Below are positions 44,522-53,509 of a stretch of DNA of 64,000 nt, in pieces. Source of the stretch: an uncultured bacterium (lineage in GTDB: Bacteria; Krumholzibacteriota; Krumholzibacteriia; LZORAL124-64-63); assembly GCA_903912525.1 (NCBI GenBank), contig CAIWHK010000028.1, forward strand, positions 62,001-126,000. The letters run 5' to 3'. Within the stretch, counting starts at the first letter, position 1; each line of letters opens with the position of its first letter. A program made the translations under genes and the position numbers. The notes beneath the pieces were generated by a model, which saw only the letters and a list, made by a program, of their open reading frames with translations, did no database searches and was not told the origin of the DNA.

Positions 44522-44589
44522 GGGCGGAGCAGCTACCGGCCCCTCCGATTTTCGCCCCTCGTTTCCCATCACATAGGGAAGGGGAGGCC

Positions 44590-46152
44590 ATGACTCAGAT
44601 GCAGGTCTATATCCCGGCGGTCACCGCGGCCGTCGTGGCCGGCGTGATCGGTTGGCAGTTCGCGGCCCGGCGCGGGGCGCGACTGCACGGGCATTCGGTC
44701 GAGGCGCGCGCGCGCCTGCTCGAGGACGCGCGCAGGGAAGCTGCCGCCGTGCAGAAGGCTGCCGAACTGGCGGCGCGGGAAGAGGTCTTCCAGGCGCGCG
44801 AGCGATTCGAAGCCGAGACGGACAAGACGCGCCGCGAATCGCGCTCCCGCCAGGAGACGCTCGATCGCCGCGAGGACAGCCTCGACAAGAAGTCGGCCCT
44901 GGTCGACCAGAAGGAGGCGCGCCTGGTCCAGCAGGAAGACGACCTGCGCAAGCGTGCCGCCGAGGTCGACCGCGACCGGGCTGCGGCCGCGGCGCTGGTG
45001 GCGCAGCAGACGGCGAAGCTGGAACAGGTCGCCGGCATGACCGCCGAGCGCGCGCGGGACACCCTCGTCGAGACCATGATCACCGACGCCCGCCACAGTG
45101 CGGCCATCGGCGTGCAGCAGGCCCGTGAAGAGGCCGAGCGCACATCGAAGCGCGACTCCATCAAGATCCTGAGCCTGGCGATCCAGCGCTATGCCGCCGA
45201 CCACGTCGCGGAATCCACGGTGTCGGTCGTGGACCTGCCGGGCGACGACATGAAGGGCCGCATCATCGGCCGCGACGGCCGCAATATCCGCGCCTTCGAG
45301 CAGGCCACCGGCGTGGATGTCATTATCGACGACACGCCCGGCGCCGTCATCGTCTCGGGCTTCGACCCCGTGCGGCGCGAGGTCGCGCGCCAGTCGCTCG
45401 AGAAGCTCGTGCGCGACGGCCGGATCCACCCCGCGCGCATCGAGGAGGTCGTGCAGAAGACGACCGAGGAACTGCAGGAGCGCATCCGCGAGATGGGCGA
45501 GCAGTCCTGTCTGGAACTCGGCCTCAAGGGCATCAATCCCGAGCTGTTTCCGTACATCGGCCGCCTGCACTACCGCAGCAGCTACGGGCAGAACCTGCTC
45601 AAGCACGCGTCGGAAGTCGCGGCGGTGTCCGGCGTCATCGCCAGCGAACTGGGCCTGGACCCGAAGCTGGCGCGGCGGTGCGGTTTCCTGCACGACGTGG
45701 GCAAGGCCGCCGATCACGAGTTCGAGGGACCACATGCGGTGATCGGCGCGAGGCTGTGCAAGAAGTTCGGCGAGGATGCGACCGTGGTCAATGCCGTCGG
45801 CGGGCACCACCAGGACATCGAGGCCTCGTCGCCTTACACGTACATCACGGCCGCTGCGGACGCGGTGTCGGCCTCGCGGCCGGGCGCGCGGCGGGAGAGC
45901 GTCGACACGTACGTCGAGCGGCTCGAGCATCTCGAGAAGATCGCCGACAGCTTCGACGGCGTGGAGAAGTCGTACGCCATCCAGGCCGGGCGCGAGGTGC
46001 GCGTGATGGTCAACCACACGAAGGTTTCGGACGCCGAGGCGGCGCTGCTTGCCGAGGAAGTCAGCCGGCGCATCGAGGCCGAGATGGAGTACCCCGGGCA
46101 GATCCGCATTATGGTGATCCGCGAGACGCGGGCTATTGCGGTGGCCCACTAG
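44590..46152 (+). CDS. rny: Ribonuclease Y
   Basis: RNase Y is a membrane-anchored endoribonuclease that starts mRNA decay. The 520-aa protein has an N-terminal membrane helix (YIPAVTAAVVAGVIGWQF), a long charged coiled coil to about residue 200, a KH domain (GRIIGRDGRNIRAFE) and an HD domain with FLHDVGKA and the later GGHHQDIEA. The ATG follows GGGGAGG. All motifs of the family are present. Confidence 0.97.
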   Translation: MTQMQVYIPAVTAAVVAGVIGWQFAARRGARLHGHSVEARARLLEDARREAAAVQKAAELAAREEVFQARERFEAETDKTRRESRSRQETLDRREDSLDKKSALVDQKEARLVQQEDDLRKRAAEVDRDRAAAAALVAQQTAKLEQVAGMTAERARDTLVETMITDARHSAAIGVQQAREEAERTSKRDSIKILSLAIQRYAADHVAESTVSVVDLPGDDMKGRIIGRDGRNIRAFEQATGVDVIIDDTPGAVIVSGFDPVRREVARQSLEKLVRDGRIHPARIEEVVQKTTEELQERIREMGEQSCLELGLKGINPELFPYIGRLHYRSSYGQNLLKHASEVAAVSGVIASELGLDPKLARRCGFLHDVGKAADHEFEGPHAVIGARLCKKFGEDATVVNAVGGHHQDIEASSPYTYITAAADAVSASRPGARRESVDTYVERLEHLEKIADSFDGVEKSYAIQAGREVRVMVNHTKVSDAEAALLAEEVSRRIEAEMEYPGQIRIMVIRETRAIAVAH

Positions 46153-46199
46153 GGAGCGCATCGCGCCGCACGCACGGCGCGGGAAGGTAGGGCGGCAGG

Positions 46200-47081
46200 G
46201 TGGACACGCTGATGCTCAAGGGCGCGCCGGTGCGCGACGCGGTGTTTGCGGAACTGAAGGCGAAGGTCGCTTCGGTGCGGCGTCCGCCCGGACTCGCGGT
46301 CGTGCTGGTGGGTGACGACGCGGCCTCGGCCGTCTACGTCTCCCACAAGGAGAAGGGCTGCGAGGAGGTCGGATTCCACCACGTCACGCATCGCCTGCCG
46401 GCGTCGACCCCCGGTGGCGAAGTGCTGGCCCTCGTGGCACGGCTGAACGCGGACCCGGCCATCGACGGCATCCTCGTGCAGCTGCCGCTGCCGGCGGGCA
46501 TCGACCAGGAGGCCGTCCTGCTGGCGGTGGACCCGCGCAAGGACGTCGACGGCTTCCATCCGGCCAATCTGGGGGCGCTCGTTTCGGGGCGGCCCCGCTT
46601 CGTCCCCTGCACGCCCAAGGGCGTCCTGCGCCTGCTGGCGCACTACGACATCACCACCCGGGGCAAGCGGGTGGCCGTGGTCGGGCGCAGTGTCATCGTC
46701 GGGCGCCCGGTCAGCCTGCTGCTGTCGCTCAAGGGCGTCATGGGCGACGCCACCGTGACGATGTGCCACTCGGCGACGCGCGACCTGCCGGCGGTGACGT
46801 CGGCCTGCGACATCGTCATCGCCGCGATCGGCGCGCCCCGTTTCCTGGGCGCCGATGCGATCGCGCCGGGGGCGGTTGTCGTCGATGTCGGCATCAACCG
46901 CATCGACGATCCCACGCGCCCGTCGGGGCAGCGGCTGGTCGGTGACGTCGACGAGGCGGCCGTGAAGGGGCGCGCCGCGGCGCTGACTCCCGTGCCCGGC
47001 GGCGTTGGGCCGATGACGATCGCGATGCTGCTGGAGAACACGTGGGAAGCCTACGCGCGCGCGGAGGGCATCGATGTCTGA
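46200..47081 (+). CDS. folD: Bifunctional methylenetetrahydrofolate dehydrogenase/cyclohydrolase
   Basis: FolD interconverts methylene-THF and formyl-THF. The 293-aa protein has VYVSHKEKGCEEVG (catalytic Tyr and Lys), ILVQLPLPAGID, DVDGFHPANLG, PCTPKGVLRLL and the Rossmann GRSVIVGRPVSLLL, then PGGVGPMTIAML. The GTG start at 46200 follows a GGGAAGG. Its 3' end overlaps the ispA start by 8 bp. Confidence 0.96.
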   Translation: MDTLMLKGAPVRDAVFAELKAKVASVRRPPGLAVVLVGDDAASAVYVSHKEKGCEEVGFHHVTHRLPASTPGGEVLALVARLNADPAIDGILVQLPLPAGIDQEAVLLAVDPRKDVDGFHPANLGALVSGRPRFVPCTPKGVLRLLAHYDITTRGKRVAVVGRSVIVGRPVSLLLSLKGVMGDATVTMCHSATRDLPAVTSACDIVIAAIGAPRFLGADAIAPGAVVVDVGINRIDDPTRPSGQRLVGDVDEAAVKGRAAALTPVPGGVGPMTIAMLLENTWEAYARAEGIDV

Positions 47082-48015
47082 CGCGGCGGCGGCGGAGCTG
47101 GCGCGCAGGTTGCGAAGCGAATGGCAGCGCGATTTCCAACGTGAGGCGCGCAGCGTCGAGCGCGCGCTGTCGCAATGCCTGAAGCAGGAACCGGGCGTGC
47201 CGCCGGTGCTGCGCCAGGCGATGGCGCACAGCCTTCTGGGCGGCGGCAAGCGGTTGCGGCCGGTGCTGCTGTTGTGGGCCTACGACGCGGTCGCGGCCAG
47301 GCGCCGGCCGCTGGTGGCCCGAGAGCAGGCCCTGGTGGCCGCGGCCGGGCTCGAGATGATCCATACCTACTCGCTCATCCACGACGACCTGCCGGCCATG
47401 GACGACGACGTGCTGCGCCGAGGGCGGCCGACCTGCCATGTGGTCTTCGGTGAGGCCACGGCGATCCTGGCCGGGGACGGCCTGCAGGCGCGCGGTTTCG
47501 GGCTGTTGGCGGCCGCGGGCGGGCCGGCGGCGGGGCGGCTGGTCGCGCGCGTGGCATCGGCGGTGGGACCGGCGGGGATGGTCGGCGGGCAGCAGTGCGA
47601 CCTCGAGGCTGAGGGACAGTCCGTGACGGCGGCCGCAGTCCGGCGCATCCACCTGGGCAAGACCGCGCGCCTGCTGGCGGCGGCGCTGGCGGCGGGCGCC
47701 GACCTGGGCGGCGCGACGCCGCGCACGGTGGCCGCGGTCGAGGCTGCGGGCCTGGACCTCGGGTTGGCCTTCCAGGGCGCGGACGACCTGCTGGACGTGA
47801 CCGGGACGGCCGGTGAGCTGGGCAAGACCGCGGGCAAGGACGCGGCGGCCGGCAAGGCGACCTGGGTACGCGTGGAGGGGCTCGCTGCAGCGGAGCGCCG
47901 CACCAGGCGACTGGGCGAAAAGGGGCTTGCGGGGCTGGCGGCGGCGCTGCCCCCTGGGCCGGACCGCGAGCGCCTGACGGGCCTCGGGGCGATGATGTGG
48001 CGGCGGGACCGCTGA
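47074..48015 (+). CDS. ispA: Polyprenyl diphosphate synthase (IspA-type, farnesyl/geranylgeranyl)
   Basis: This enzyme condenses isopentenyl diphosphate units into farnesyl or geranylgeranyl diphosphate. The 313-aa protein has GGGKRLRP, the first Asp-rich motif DDLPAMDDD and the second motif GADDLLD. ATG 47074 overlaps folD, implying coupling. The chain length is not certain. With dxs two genes later it supplies isoprenoid precursors for quinones and undecaprenyl carriers. Confidence 0.95.
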   Translation: MSDAAAAELARRLRSEWQRDFQREARSVERALSQCLKQEPGVPPVLRQAMAHSLLGGGKRLRPVLLLWAYDAVAARRRPLVAREQALVAAAGLEMIHTYSLIHDDLPAMDDDVLRRGRPTCHVVFGEATAILAGDGLQARGFGLLAAAGGPAAGRLVARVASAVGPAGMVGGQQCDLEAEGQSVTAAAVRRIHLGKTARLLAAALAAGADLGGATPRTVAAVEAAGLDLGLAFQGADDLLDVTGTAGELGKTAGKDAAAGKATWVRVEGLAAAERRTRRLGEKGLAGLAAALPPGPDRERLTGLGAMMWRRDR

Positions 48016-48040
48016 CGGTCTGCAGTTCCGGACGGGGGGC

Positions 48041-48487
48041 GTGGTGGTCGACTGGCCGATCTGGGCGCAGGTGATGGCTTGCGCGGTGGCCGGGCAGGCC
48101 GCGAAATTCGTGGTGTACTCGGTGGTGGGCCGCAGGCCGGTGCCGGCGGCCCTGTTCCAGGGCTATGGGGCACCCAGCCTGCCGGCGGCGGGGTTGTCGT
48201 GCCTGCTGGCCCTCATGGTCATCCACCGGGGCTGGCGGTCGCCCGAGGCCTCGTTCGCGCTGGTCCTGGTCGTGGTGGCGGTGCACGACACGGTGAAATT
48301 GAGGTTGGCGGCAACGCGGCAGCGCGAGATCGTGCATGCCATCGTCAGCGCCGAGCCGGAGGCCGGGCCCCTGCTGAAGCGCGTGGTGGGCTATCTCGAC
48401 CCGCTGACGCACCACCCGGCGCACGTGGTGGCCGGAGTGTTGTTCGGAATCCTGTTCGCGGTGGCCGTCGCGCCGGGACCGCGGTAG
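48041..48487 (+). CDS. Divergent PAP2/DUF212-like membrane protein lacking the active-site motif
   Basis: The 148-aa protein has several membrane segments and the outline of the divergent PAP2 (DUF212) family: an N-terminal WAQVMACAVAGQAAKF, a central Asp-Arg region (VAVHDTVKLRL) and a final HHPAHVVAGVLFGILFA. The usual GMPSSHSA phosphatase-like motif is replaced by GAPSLPAA, so Ser and His are lost. It probably is not an active phosphatase in the usual sense. It sits between ispA and dxs, suggesting a link to isoprenoid or lipid-phosphate metabolism. The start is GTG 48041. Confidence 0.7.
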   Translation: MVVDWPIWAQVMACAVAGQAAKFVVYSVVGRRPVPAALFQGYGAPSLPAAGLSCLLALMVIHRGWRSPEASFALVLVVVAVHDTVKLRLAATRQREIVHAIVSAEPEAGPLLKRVVGYLDPLTHHPAHVVAGVLFGILFAVAVAPGPR

Positions 48488-48568
48488 TCTGGACGATCGG
48501 AGCCCGGTGGCTCACGCGGCTCGCGACACGGCGGCGGCGGCAGCCCCGGCCGGAGCAAGGAAGGCAGC

Positions 48569-50485
48569 ATGGGAGCGATCCTGCCCGGCATCCGCGGGCC
48601 CCAAGATCTGAAGAGCCTGGACGGCGAACAGCTGACCGGGCTGTGCGCCGAGCTGCGCGAGCAGATCATCTCGTCCGTCTCGCGCACGGGCGGCCACCTC
48701 GGGGCCAGCCTCGGTGTGGTCGAGTTGACGGTGGCGCTGCACCACGTCTTCGATTCGCCGCGCGACAAGATCGTCTGGGATGTCGGCCACCAGGCCTACG
48801 GGCACAAGCTGCTGACCGGCCGCCTGGCGGGGTTCGACACGCTGCGCAGGAAGGGCGGCGTTTCCGGTTTCCCGAAGCGCAGCGAGAGCGAACACGACAT
48901 GTTCGGCGTCGGCCATGCCAGCACGTCGATCAGCGCTGCTGTCGGTTACGCGGCCGCGCGCGACGCCCGCGGCGGCGACAACGCCGTTGTCGCGGTGATC
49001 GGCGACGGCGCGCTGACCGGCGGCCTGGCCTACGAGGGCCTGAACAACGCGGGCCTGCTCGGCACCAACCTCATCGTCATCCTCAACGACAACCAGATGA
49101 GCATCTCGCCCAACGTGGGCGCGATCGCCAAGCACCTGACGCGCATCACCAGCGGTCGTCACTACCTGCGCATGGAAGCGGACCTGTGGCAGTTCCTCGG
49201 CAAGATGCCGAGCGGCAGCAAGGCGCAGAAGCTGGCCGGCCGCGTCAAGGAGAGCCTCAAGCAGCTGGTCGTGCCGACGGTGCTGTTCGAGGAACTGGGC
49301 TTCAGCTACTACGGCCCGCTCGACGGGCACGACCTGCCGGTGCTGGTCGAGACGCTGCGCGCCGTGCGGAAGATCAAGGGTCCGATCCTGATCCACTTGA
49401 TCACGGAAAAGGGCAAGGGCTATCGCTTCGCCGAAGAGGACGACCAGCGCTACCACGGCGTCGGGAAGTTCGACAAGTCCGAGGGCATCAAGGTCGTCGC
49501 GCCGGCGGTGCCTTCGTACACCGACGTTTTCGGCGAGACACTGGCGGCGATGGCGGCAACCGACCCGCGCATCCACGGCATCACCGCCGCCATGCCTTCG
49601 GGCACCGGCCTGGAGAAGCTGTGCGCACAGGCGCCGAAGCGCTGCCACGACGTCGGCATCGCTGAGGGACACGCCGTCACGTTCGCCGCCGGCCTGGCCT
49701 GCGACGGCGCGCGGCCGGTGGTGGCCATCTACTCCACGTTCCTGCAGCGCGCGGTGGACCAGATCATCCATGATGTCGCGCTCCAGCACCTGCCGGTGGT
49801 GTTCGCGGTCGACCGCGGCGGTGTTGTCGGCGAGGACGGGCCCACGCACCACGGCGTCTTCGACCTCACGTTCCTGCGCATGGTGCCCGGCATGATCGTG
49901 ATGGCGCCACGCGACGAGGACCAGCTGCGCCACATGCTGGCGACTGCGCTGGCCCGCGAGGACGGCCCGAGCGCGTTGCGCTATCCCCGCGGGGCCGGCG
50001 TCGGCGTGGCCATGGACGGTCCGCCGGTGGCGTTGCCGATCGGGCGCTCCGAGACGCTGCGGCACGGCAGCGACGCTTGCCTGCTGGCGGTCGGCACACT
50101 CGTGAACCCTGCCCTGGCGGCGGCGGAGGCGCTGGCCCGCCGCGGCATCGAGGTCGAGGTGGTGGACATGCGCTTCGTCAAGCCGCTTGATGAGGCTCTG
50201 CTGGCAAGCGTCTGGCTGCGGCATCGCGAGGTCTTCACGCTCGAGGAGAACACGGTCGTCGGCGGCTTCGGGGCCGGCGTGCTGGAGTGGGCCGCGGCGT
50301 GCGAAGAGACATCGCCGCCTCACGTGACCTGCATCGGCATTCCTGACGTCTTCCAGGAGCACGCGACGCGCGCCGAACTGCTGGCGGCCATGGGGCTGGA
50401 CGCCGGAGGGCTGGCCGAACGCATCGCCACACGACTGGCGCACGCGCGCGACGGCGGCTCGCAGGCTGCCGGGAGCGCGTCTTGA
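48569..50485 (+). CDS. dxs: 1-deoxy-D-xylulose-5-phosphate synthase
   Basis: DXS condenses pyruvate and glyceraldehyde 3-phosphate, the first step of the MEP isoprenoid pathway. The 638-aa thiamine diphosphate enzyme has SVSRTGGHLGASLGVVELT, GHQAYGHKLLTGR, the TPP motif GDGALTGGLAYEGLNNAG, then a transketolase Pyr domain with GIAEGHAVTFAAGLA and GEDGPTHHG, and a C-terminal domain. The ATG follows AAGGAAGG. It overlaps nadK by 4 bp. Confidence 0.97.
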   Translation: MGAILPGIRGPQDLKSLDGEQLTGLCAELREQIISSVSRTGGHLGASLGVVELTVALHHVFDSPRDKIVWDVGHQAYGHKLLTGRLAGFDTLRRKGGVSGFPKRSESEHDMFGVGHASTSISAAVGYAAARDARGGDNAVVAVIGDGALTGGLAYEGLNNAGLLGTNLIVILNDNQMSISPNVGAIAKHLTRITSGRHYLRMEADLWQFLGKMPSGSKAQKLAGRVKESLKQLVVPTVLFEELGFSYYGPLDGHDLPVLVETLRAVRKIKGPILIHLITEKGKGYRFAEEDDQRYHGVGKFDKSEGIKVVAPAVPSYTDVFGETLAAMAATDPRIHGITAAMPSGTGLEKLCAQAPKRCHDVGIAEGHAVTFAAGLACDGARPVVAIYSTFLQRAVDQIIHDVALQHLPVVFAVDRGGVVGEDGPTHHGVFDLTFLRMVPGMIVMAPRDEDQLRHMLATALAREDGPSALRYPRGAGVGVAMDGPPVALPIGRSETLRHGSDACLLAVGTLVNPALAAAEALARRGIEVEVVDMRFVKPLDEALLASVWLRHREVFTLEENTVVGGFGAGVLEWAAACEETSPPHVTCIGIPDVFQEHATRAELLAAMGLDAGGLAERIATRLAHARDGGSQAAGSAS

Positions 50486-51390
50486 CGCCCGGGCCGGGCG
50501 CCGGCCCGGTTCGCGCGGTGGGGCTGCTGGGCAACGCATCGAAACTCGACCTGCCGCCGGCCATCGAGGTGGCCCTGGCCGCCTGCCGCGCACACGGCGT
50601 GAAACTGCTGGCGGGGCGGGAACTGGCGAACGTGGTGCCCGTGGGCGTCGACGTGCTGGAGCCCGACGCGCTGATCCGGGCCTGCGACGTGATCGTCGCC
50701 CTCGGCGGCGACGGGACCATGTTGCGCGCCACGCGCGTGCTGGGCAGTTCGGGCGTGCCGCTGCTGGGCGTGAACCTGGGCTCGCTCGGTTACCTCACCG
50801 ACATTCCCGTGCCGGACCTGGCGCGCGCCTTCGAACAGCTCGTGGCGGGCGACTTCCACCTGGAGGACCGCACGCAGGTCAGCTGCCGGGTCATGCGCGC
50901 CGGCAGCGATGTGGCGCAGATGGCAGCGCTGAACGACCTCGTGATCAACATGGGTCCGCTGCCGCGCGCCATCGAGATGGAACTGCGCCTGGACGGCGAC
51001 TCGCTGGGGCACTTCCTCGGCGACGGCGTCGTCGTCAGCACGCCGACGGGCTCGACGGCCTACAACCTCTCGGCGGGGGGACCCATCTGCGCGACCGCCG
51101 TGCCCTGCCTGCTGATCGCGCCCATTTGCCCGCACGCGCTGGGCATGCGGCCGCTGGTGGTGCCCGAGTCGACGGCGATCGAGATCATCGTCCTGCGGAC
51201 CGGCGAAGGCGCCGTGCTGACCGCCGACGGCCAGGAGACGTTCACGCTGGCGGACGGCGACCACCTGATGCTGGGCATCGCCGACACGCGTGTGCGGCTG
51301 GTGAAGTTCCCGCAGAGCAGCTTCTACCGCGTGATGCGGCACAAGCTGAACTGGGGCGGGCCGCGACGTCGCGAGAGGAAGGGCCGCTGA
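50482..51390 (+). CDS. nadK: NAD kinase
   Basis: NadK makes NADP from NAD. The 302-aa protein has the catalytic GGDGTMLRATR, GVNLGSLGYLT, the Asn-acidic pair as NDLVIN (ND where many have NE), and the STPTGSTAYNLSAGGP motif. The TTG start at 50482 overlaps the dxs stop (TTGA). NADPH supply fits the neighbouring isoprenoid and folate genes. The recN start overlaps its stop. Confidence 0.95.
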   Translation: MTPGPGAGPVRAVGLLGNASKLDLPPAIEVALAACRAHGVKLLAGRELANVVPVGVDVLEPDALIRACDVIVALGGDGTMLRATRVLGSSGVPLLGVNLGSLGYLTDIPVPDLARAFEQLVAGDFHLEDRTQVSCRVMRAGSDVAQMAALNDLVINMGPLPRAIEMELRLDGDSLGHFLGDGVVVSTPTGSTAYNLSAGGPICATAVPCLLIAPICPHALGMRPLVVPESTAIEIIVLRTGEGAVLTADGQETFTLADGDHLMLGIADTRVRLVKFPQSSFYRVMRHKLNWGGPRRRERKGR

Positions 51391-53114
51391 TGCTGCGCGA
51401 GCTGAGGGTCGGGCACCTGGCGCTGGTCGACGAACTGGTGCTGCCGCTGGACGACGGCCTGACGATGCTGACGGGCGAGACCGGCGCCGGCAAGTCGCTG
51501 ATCGCCGGCGCGCTGTCGCTGCTGGGCGGCGGCAAGGCCGACCCGCGGTTGATCCGCGAGGGCGAGGACCTGGCGTGGGTCGAGGGCGTGTTCGACCTGG
51601 TCGGCAACGACGCCGCGCTGGCGGCGTGCGCCGGGCTCGGCATCCGCGTCGGGCAGGACGGCGTGCTGGTGCTGCGTCGCGAACTGCGGCGCGAGGGCCG
51701 GGGGCGCGTGCTCATCAACGGGCTGGCCTCGTCGCAGGCGCTGCTTGAGGACATCGGCGGGCGCCTCGTGGCGATCCAGAGCCAGGACCAGCAGCGGCAA
51801 TTGTCGCGGCCGGCCTTCGCGCGCGAGTTCCTCGACACCGCGCTCGGGCTGGACGCCGAATTGGCGGGGATGCACGGCGCGCTGGCGGCCCTGCATGCGG
51901 CGGGAGCGGCGCTGGCCGAACGGCAGCGCGAAGAGGAATTCGCCCGTCGCCAGACCGAGATCTGGGCCTACCAGCACCGTGAACTGACCGAGATGCGGCT
52001 GCAGGAGGGCGAGGTCGAGAAGCTGGACGAGGATCTCGGGGTGGGACGCAATGCCCGCGGCCTGCTCGAATCGGCGGCCCGCGCGCTCGAGGCGCTGGGC
52101 GAGGGGCAGCCGTCGGCGCGGTCACTGCTCGGCGCCGCCGAAGGCGCATTGGCGTCCGTGGAATCGACCAGCGCGCGCCTGGGCGCCGTGGTGCGCATGA
52201 TCCGCGATGCGGAGTCCCTGGCAGCCGAGGCGGCGAACGACCTGCAGCGGTTCCTGGACGGGCTCGAGGTGGATCCGTCGAAGTTGGACGAGTGGGAGGA
52301 GCGCCGCACGCAGTACCAGGCGCTGTGCCGCAAGTATCAGCGCGATGTGCCCGGCCTGATCGACCTGCAGGCGGAGCTGACGGAACAGTTGGAGCGCCAG
52401 CGCAGCGCCGCGGGCGACCTGCAGGCGCTGGAAGACGCGCTGTCGGCAGCCGGCCGCGCGGCCGCCGACGCGGCGCTGGTCCTGCGGCAGCGGCGGCGCG
52501 ACGGCGCGGCCGGCATCGCCAAGCGTGCGGTCGAACTCATCCGCCCGCTGGCCCTGCCGGACCTCGAGCTGAAGTTCGTCGTCGAACCGGACCTGGACGC
52601 GGCCGGGCCGGCGGCGCTCGACGGCCGCCAGTGCCGACTGACCGGCCACGGCGCCGACATCGTTCGCCTGGAGGTGCGGACCAACCGCGGCGAGGCGCCC
52701 GGTGACGTCGCGAAGATCGCTTCGGGCGGCGAGCGGTCGCGGATCTTCCTCGGCCTGTCGGTGGTGGGAGACCGAGCGGCGGAACGGCCGCTGCTGCTGT
52801 TCGACGAGATCGATGCCGGCCTGGGCATGGACAACGCGCGTCCGGTGGCGGCGCTTCTGGCGAAGCTGGCGGCCGGCCGGCAGGTCCTCTGCATCACCCA
52901 CCTGGCGACGGTCGCGGTGGCGGGGGGGCGGCATTGGGTGGTCCGCAAGGCCACCCGCAGCAAGCGGACCGCGCTTTCGGTGACGGAGGTCACCGCCGAG
53001 GAGAGGGTCGACGAGGTGGCGCGCCTGCTTGGCGGCGCGGCTGGGAAGCAGGATGCGGCCGAAACCCGTGTCGCCTATGCGCGTGAGCTGCTGGCCCGCG
53101 CCCAGGAAGGCTGA
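51390..53114 (+). CDS. recN: DNA repair protein RecN
   Basis: RecN is an SMC-like ATPase that helps double-strand break repair. The 574-aa protein has Walker A GETGAGKSLI near residue 33, a long coiled coil with an internal hinge, the signature KIASGGERSRIFL and Walker B LLLFDEIDAGLG, then ITHLATVA. The ATG at 51390 overlaps the nadK stop (TGATG). It follows nadK as in many genomes. Its stop codon is the first base triplet of a 15-bp tandem repeat. Confidence 0.96.
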   Translation: MLRELRVGHLALVDELVLPLDDGLTMLTGETGAGKSLIAGALSLLGGGKADPRLIREGEDLAWVEGVFDLVGNDAALAACAGLGIRVGQDGVLVLRRELRREGRGRVLINGLASSQALLEDIGGRLVAIQSQDQQRQLSRPAFAREFLDTALGLDAELAGMHGALAALHAAGAALAERQREEEFARRQTEIWAYQHRELTEMRLQEGEVEKLDEDLGVGRNARGLLESAARALEALGEGQPSARSLLGAAEGALASVESTSARLGAVVRMIRDAESLAAEAANDLQRFLDGLEVDPSKLDEWEERRTQYQALCRKYQRDVPGLIDLQAELTEQLERQRSAAGDLQALEDALSAAGRAAADAALVLRQRRRDGAAGIAKRAVELIRPLALPDLELKFVVEPDLDAAGPAALDGRQCRLTGHGADIVRLEVRTNRGEAPGDVAKIASGGERSRIFLGLSVVGDRAAERPLLLFDEIDAGLGMDNARPVAALLAKLAAGRQVLCITHLATVAVAGGRHWVVRKATRSKRTALSVTEVTAEERVDEVARLLGGAAGKQDAAETRVAYARELLARAQEG

Positions 53115-53178
53115 CCACAAATGGCTTGACCACAAATGGCTTGACCACAAGTGGCTTGACCACAAGCGGCTTGACCAA
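53112..53178 (+). repeat. 15-bp tandem repeat, four and a half units, from the recN stop codon
   Basis: Units TGACCACAAATGGCT begin at 53112, 53127, 53142 and 53157, with a partial one at 53172. The first two are identical; the last two carry one and two changes. The first TGA is the recN stop. Each unit boundary creates TTGACC, a -35-like hexamer, just before the tRNA-Arg promoter. Confidence 0.9.
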
Positions 53179-53185
53179 CCTGCAT

Positions 53186-53214
53186 TTGACTGCGTCGGCC
53201 GGATGTCCCATTAT
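53186..53214 (+). promoter_or_regulatory. Promoter of tRNA-Arg
   Basis: TTGACT (53186-53191), a 17-bp spacer and CATTAT (53209-53214) lie 13 bases before the tRNA; TTATAC is an alternative -10 with a longer spacer. Confidence 0.6.
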
Positions 53215-53227
53215 ACCGCTCCACGGT

Positions 53228-53304
53228 GCGCCCGTAGCTCAGCTGGATAGAGCGTCTGCCTCCGGAGCAGAAGGTCGTGAGTTCGAATCTCGCCGGGCGT
53301 ACCA
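53228..53304 (+). tRNA. tRNA-Arg (anticodon CCG)
   Basis: The 77-nt gene has acceptor stem GCGCCCG with CGGGCGT, where position 1-72 is a G-T wobble, anticodon arm TCTGC-CTCCGGA-GCAGA with CCG, T arm GAGTTCGAATCTC and an encoded CCA. Confidence 0.94.
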
Positions 53305-53326
53305 TCCCCAACCCCTGTCACGGGAC

Positions 53327-53509
53327 ATGAACATCCTCCTGCGCCTTATCCTGGTGCTGGCGACCTGGTGGGTCGCCCGAGGCTTCTATCGCGCCTGGCG
53401 CCTGAACGTCGCCAGGGACAAGGAACGCCGCCGCGTTGTCGCGAACGGCCGTTTCACCAACCTGTCGGACCAGGAAGTCAGCGATGCTGATTTCGAAGAA
53501 ATCCCCTAG
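53327..53509 (+). CDS. Small single-pass membrane protein
   Basis: No family is recognised. The 60-aa protein has one N-terminal membrane helix (ILLRLILVLATWWVARGFY), a basic stretch (KERRRVV) and an acidic tail ending DADFEEIP, the kind of ending seen in several small uncharacterised proteins. It starts 23 bases after tRNA-Arg, with GGGA just before the ATG. The next gene overlaps it. Confidence 0.6.
   Translation: MNILLRLILVLATWWVARGFYRAWRLNVARDKERRRVVANGRFTNLSDQEVSDADFEEIP

Noticed and set aside
53112..53178. CRISPR-like array
   Set aside because: The 15-bp units are directly adjacent with no spacers, and there are no cas genes.
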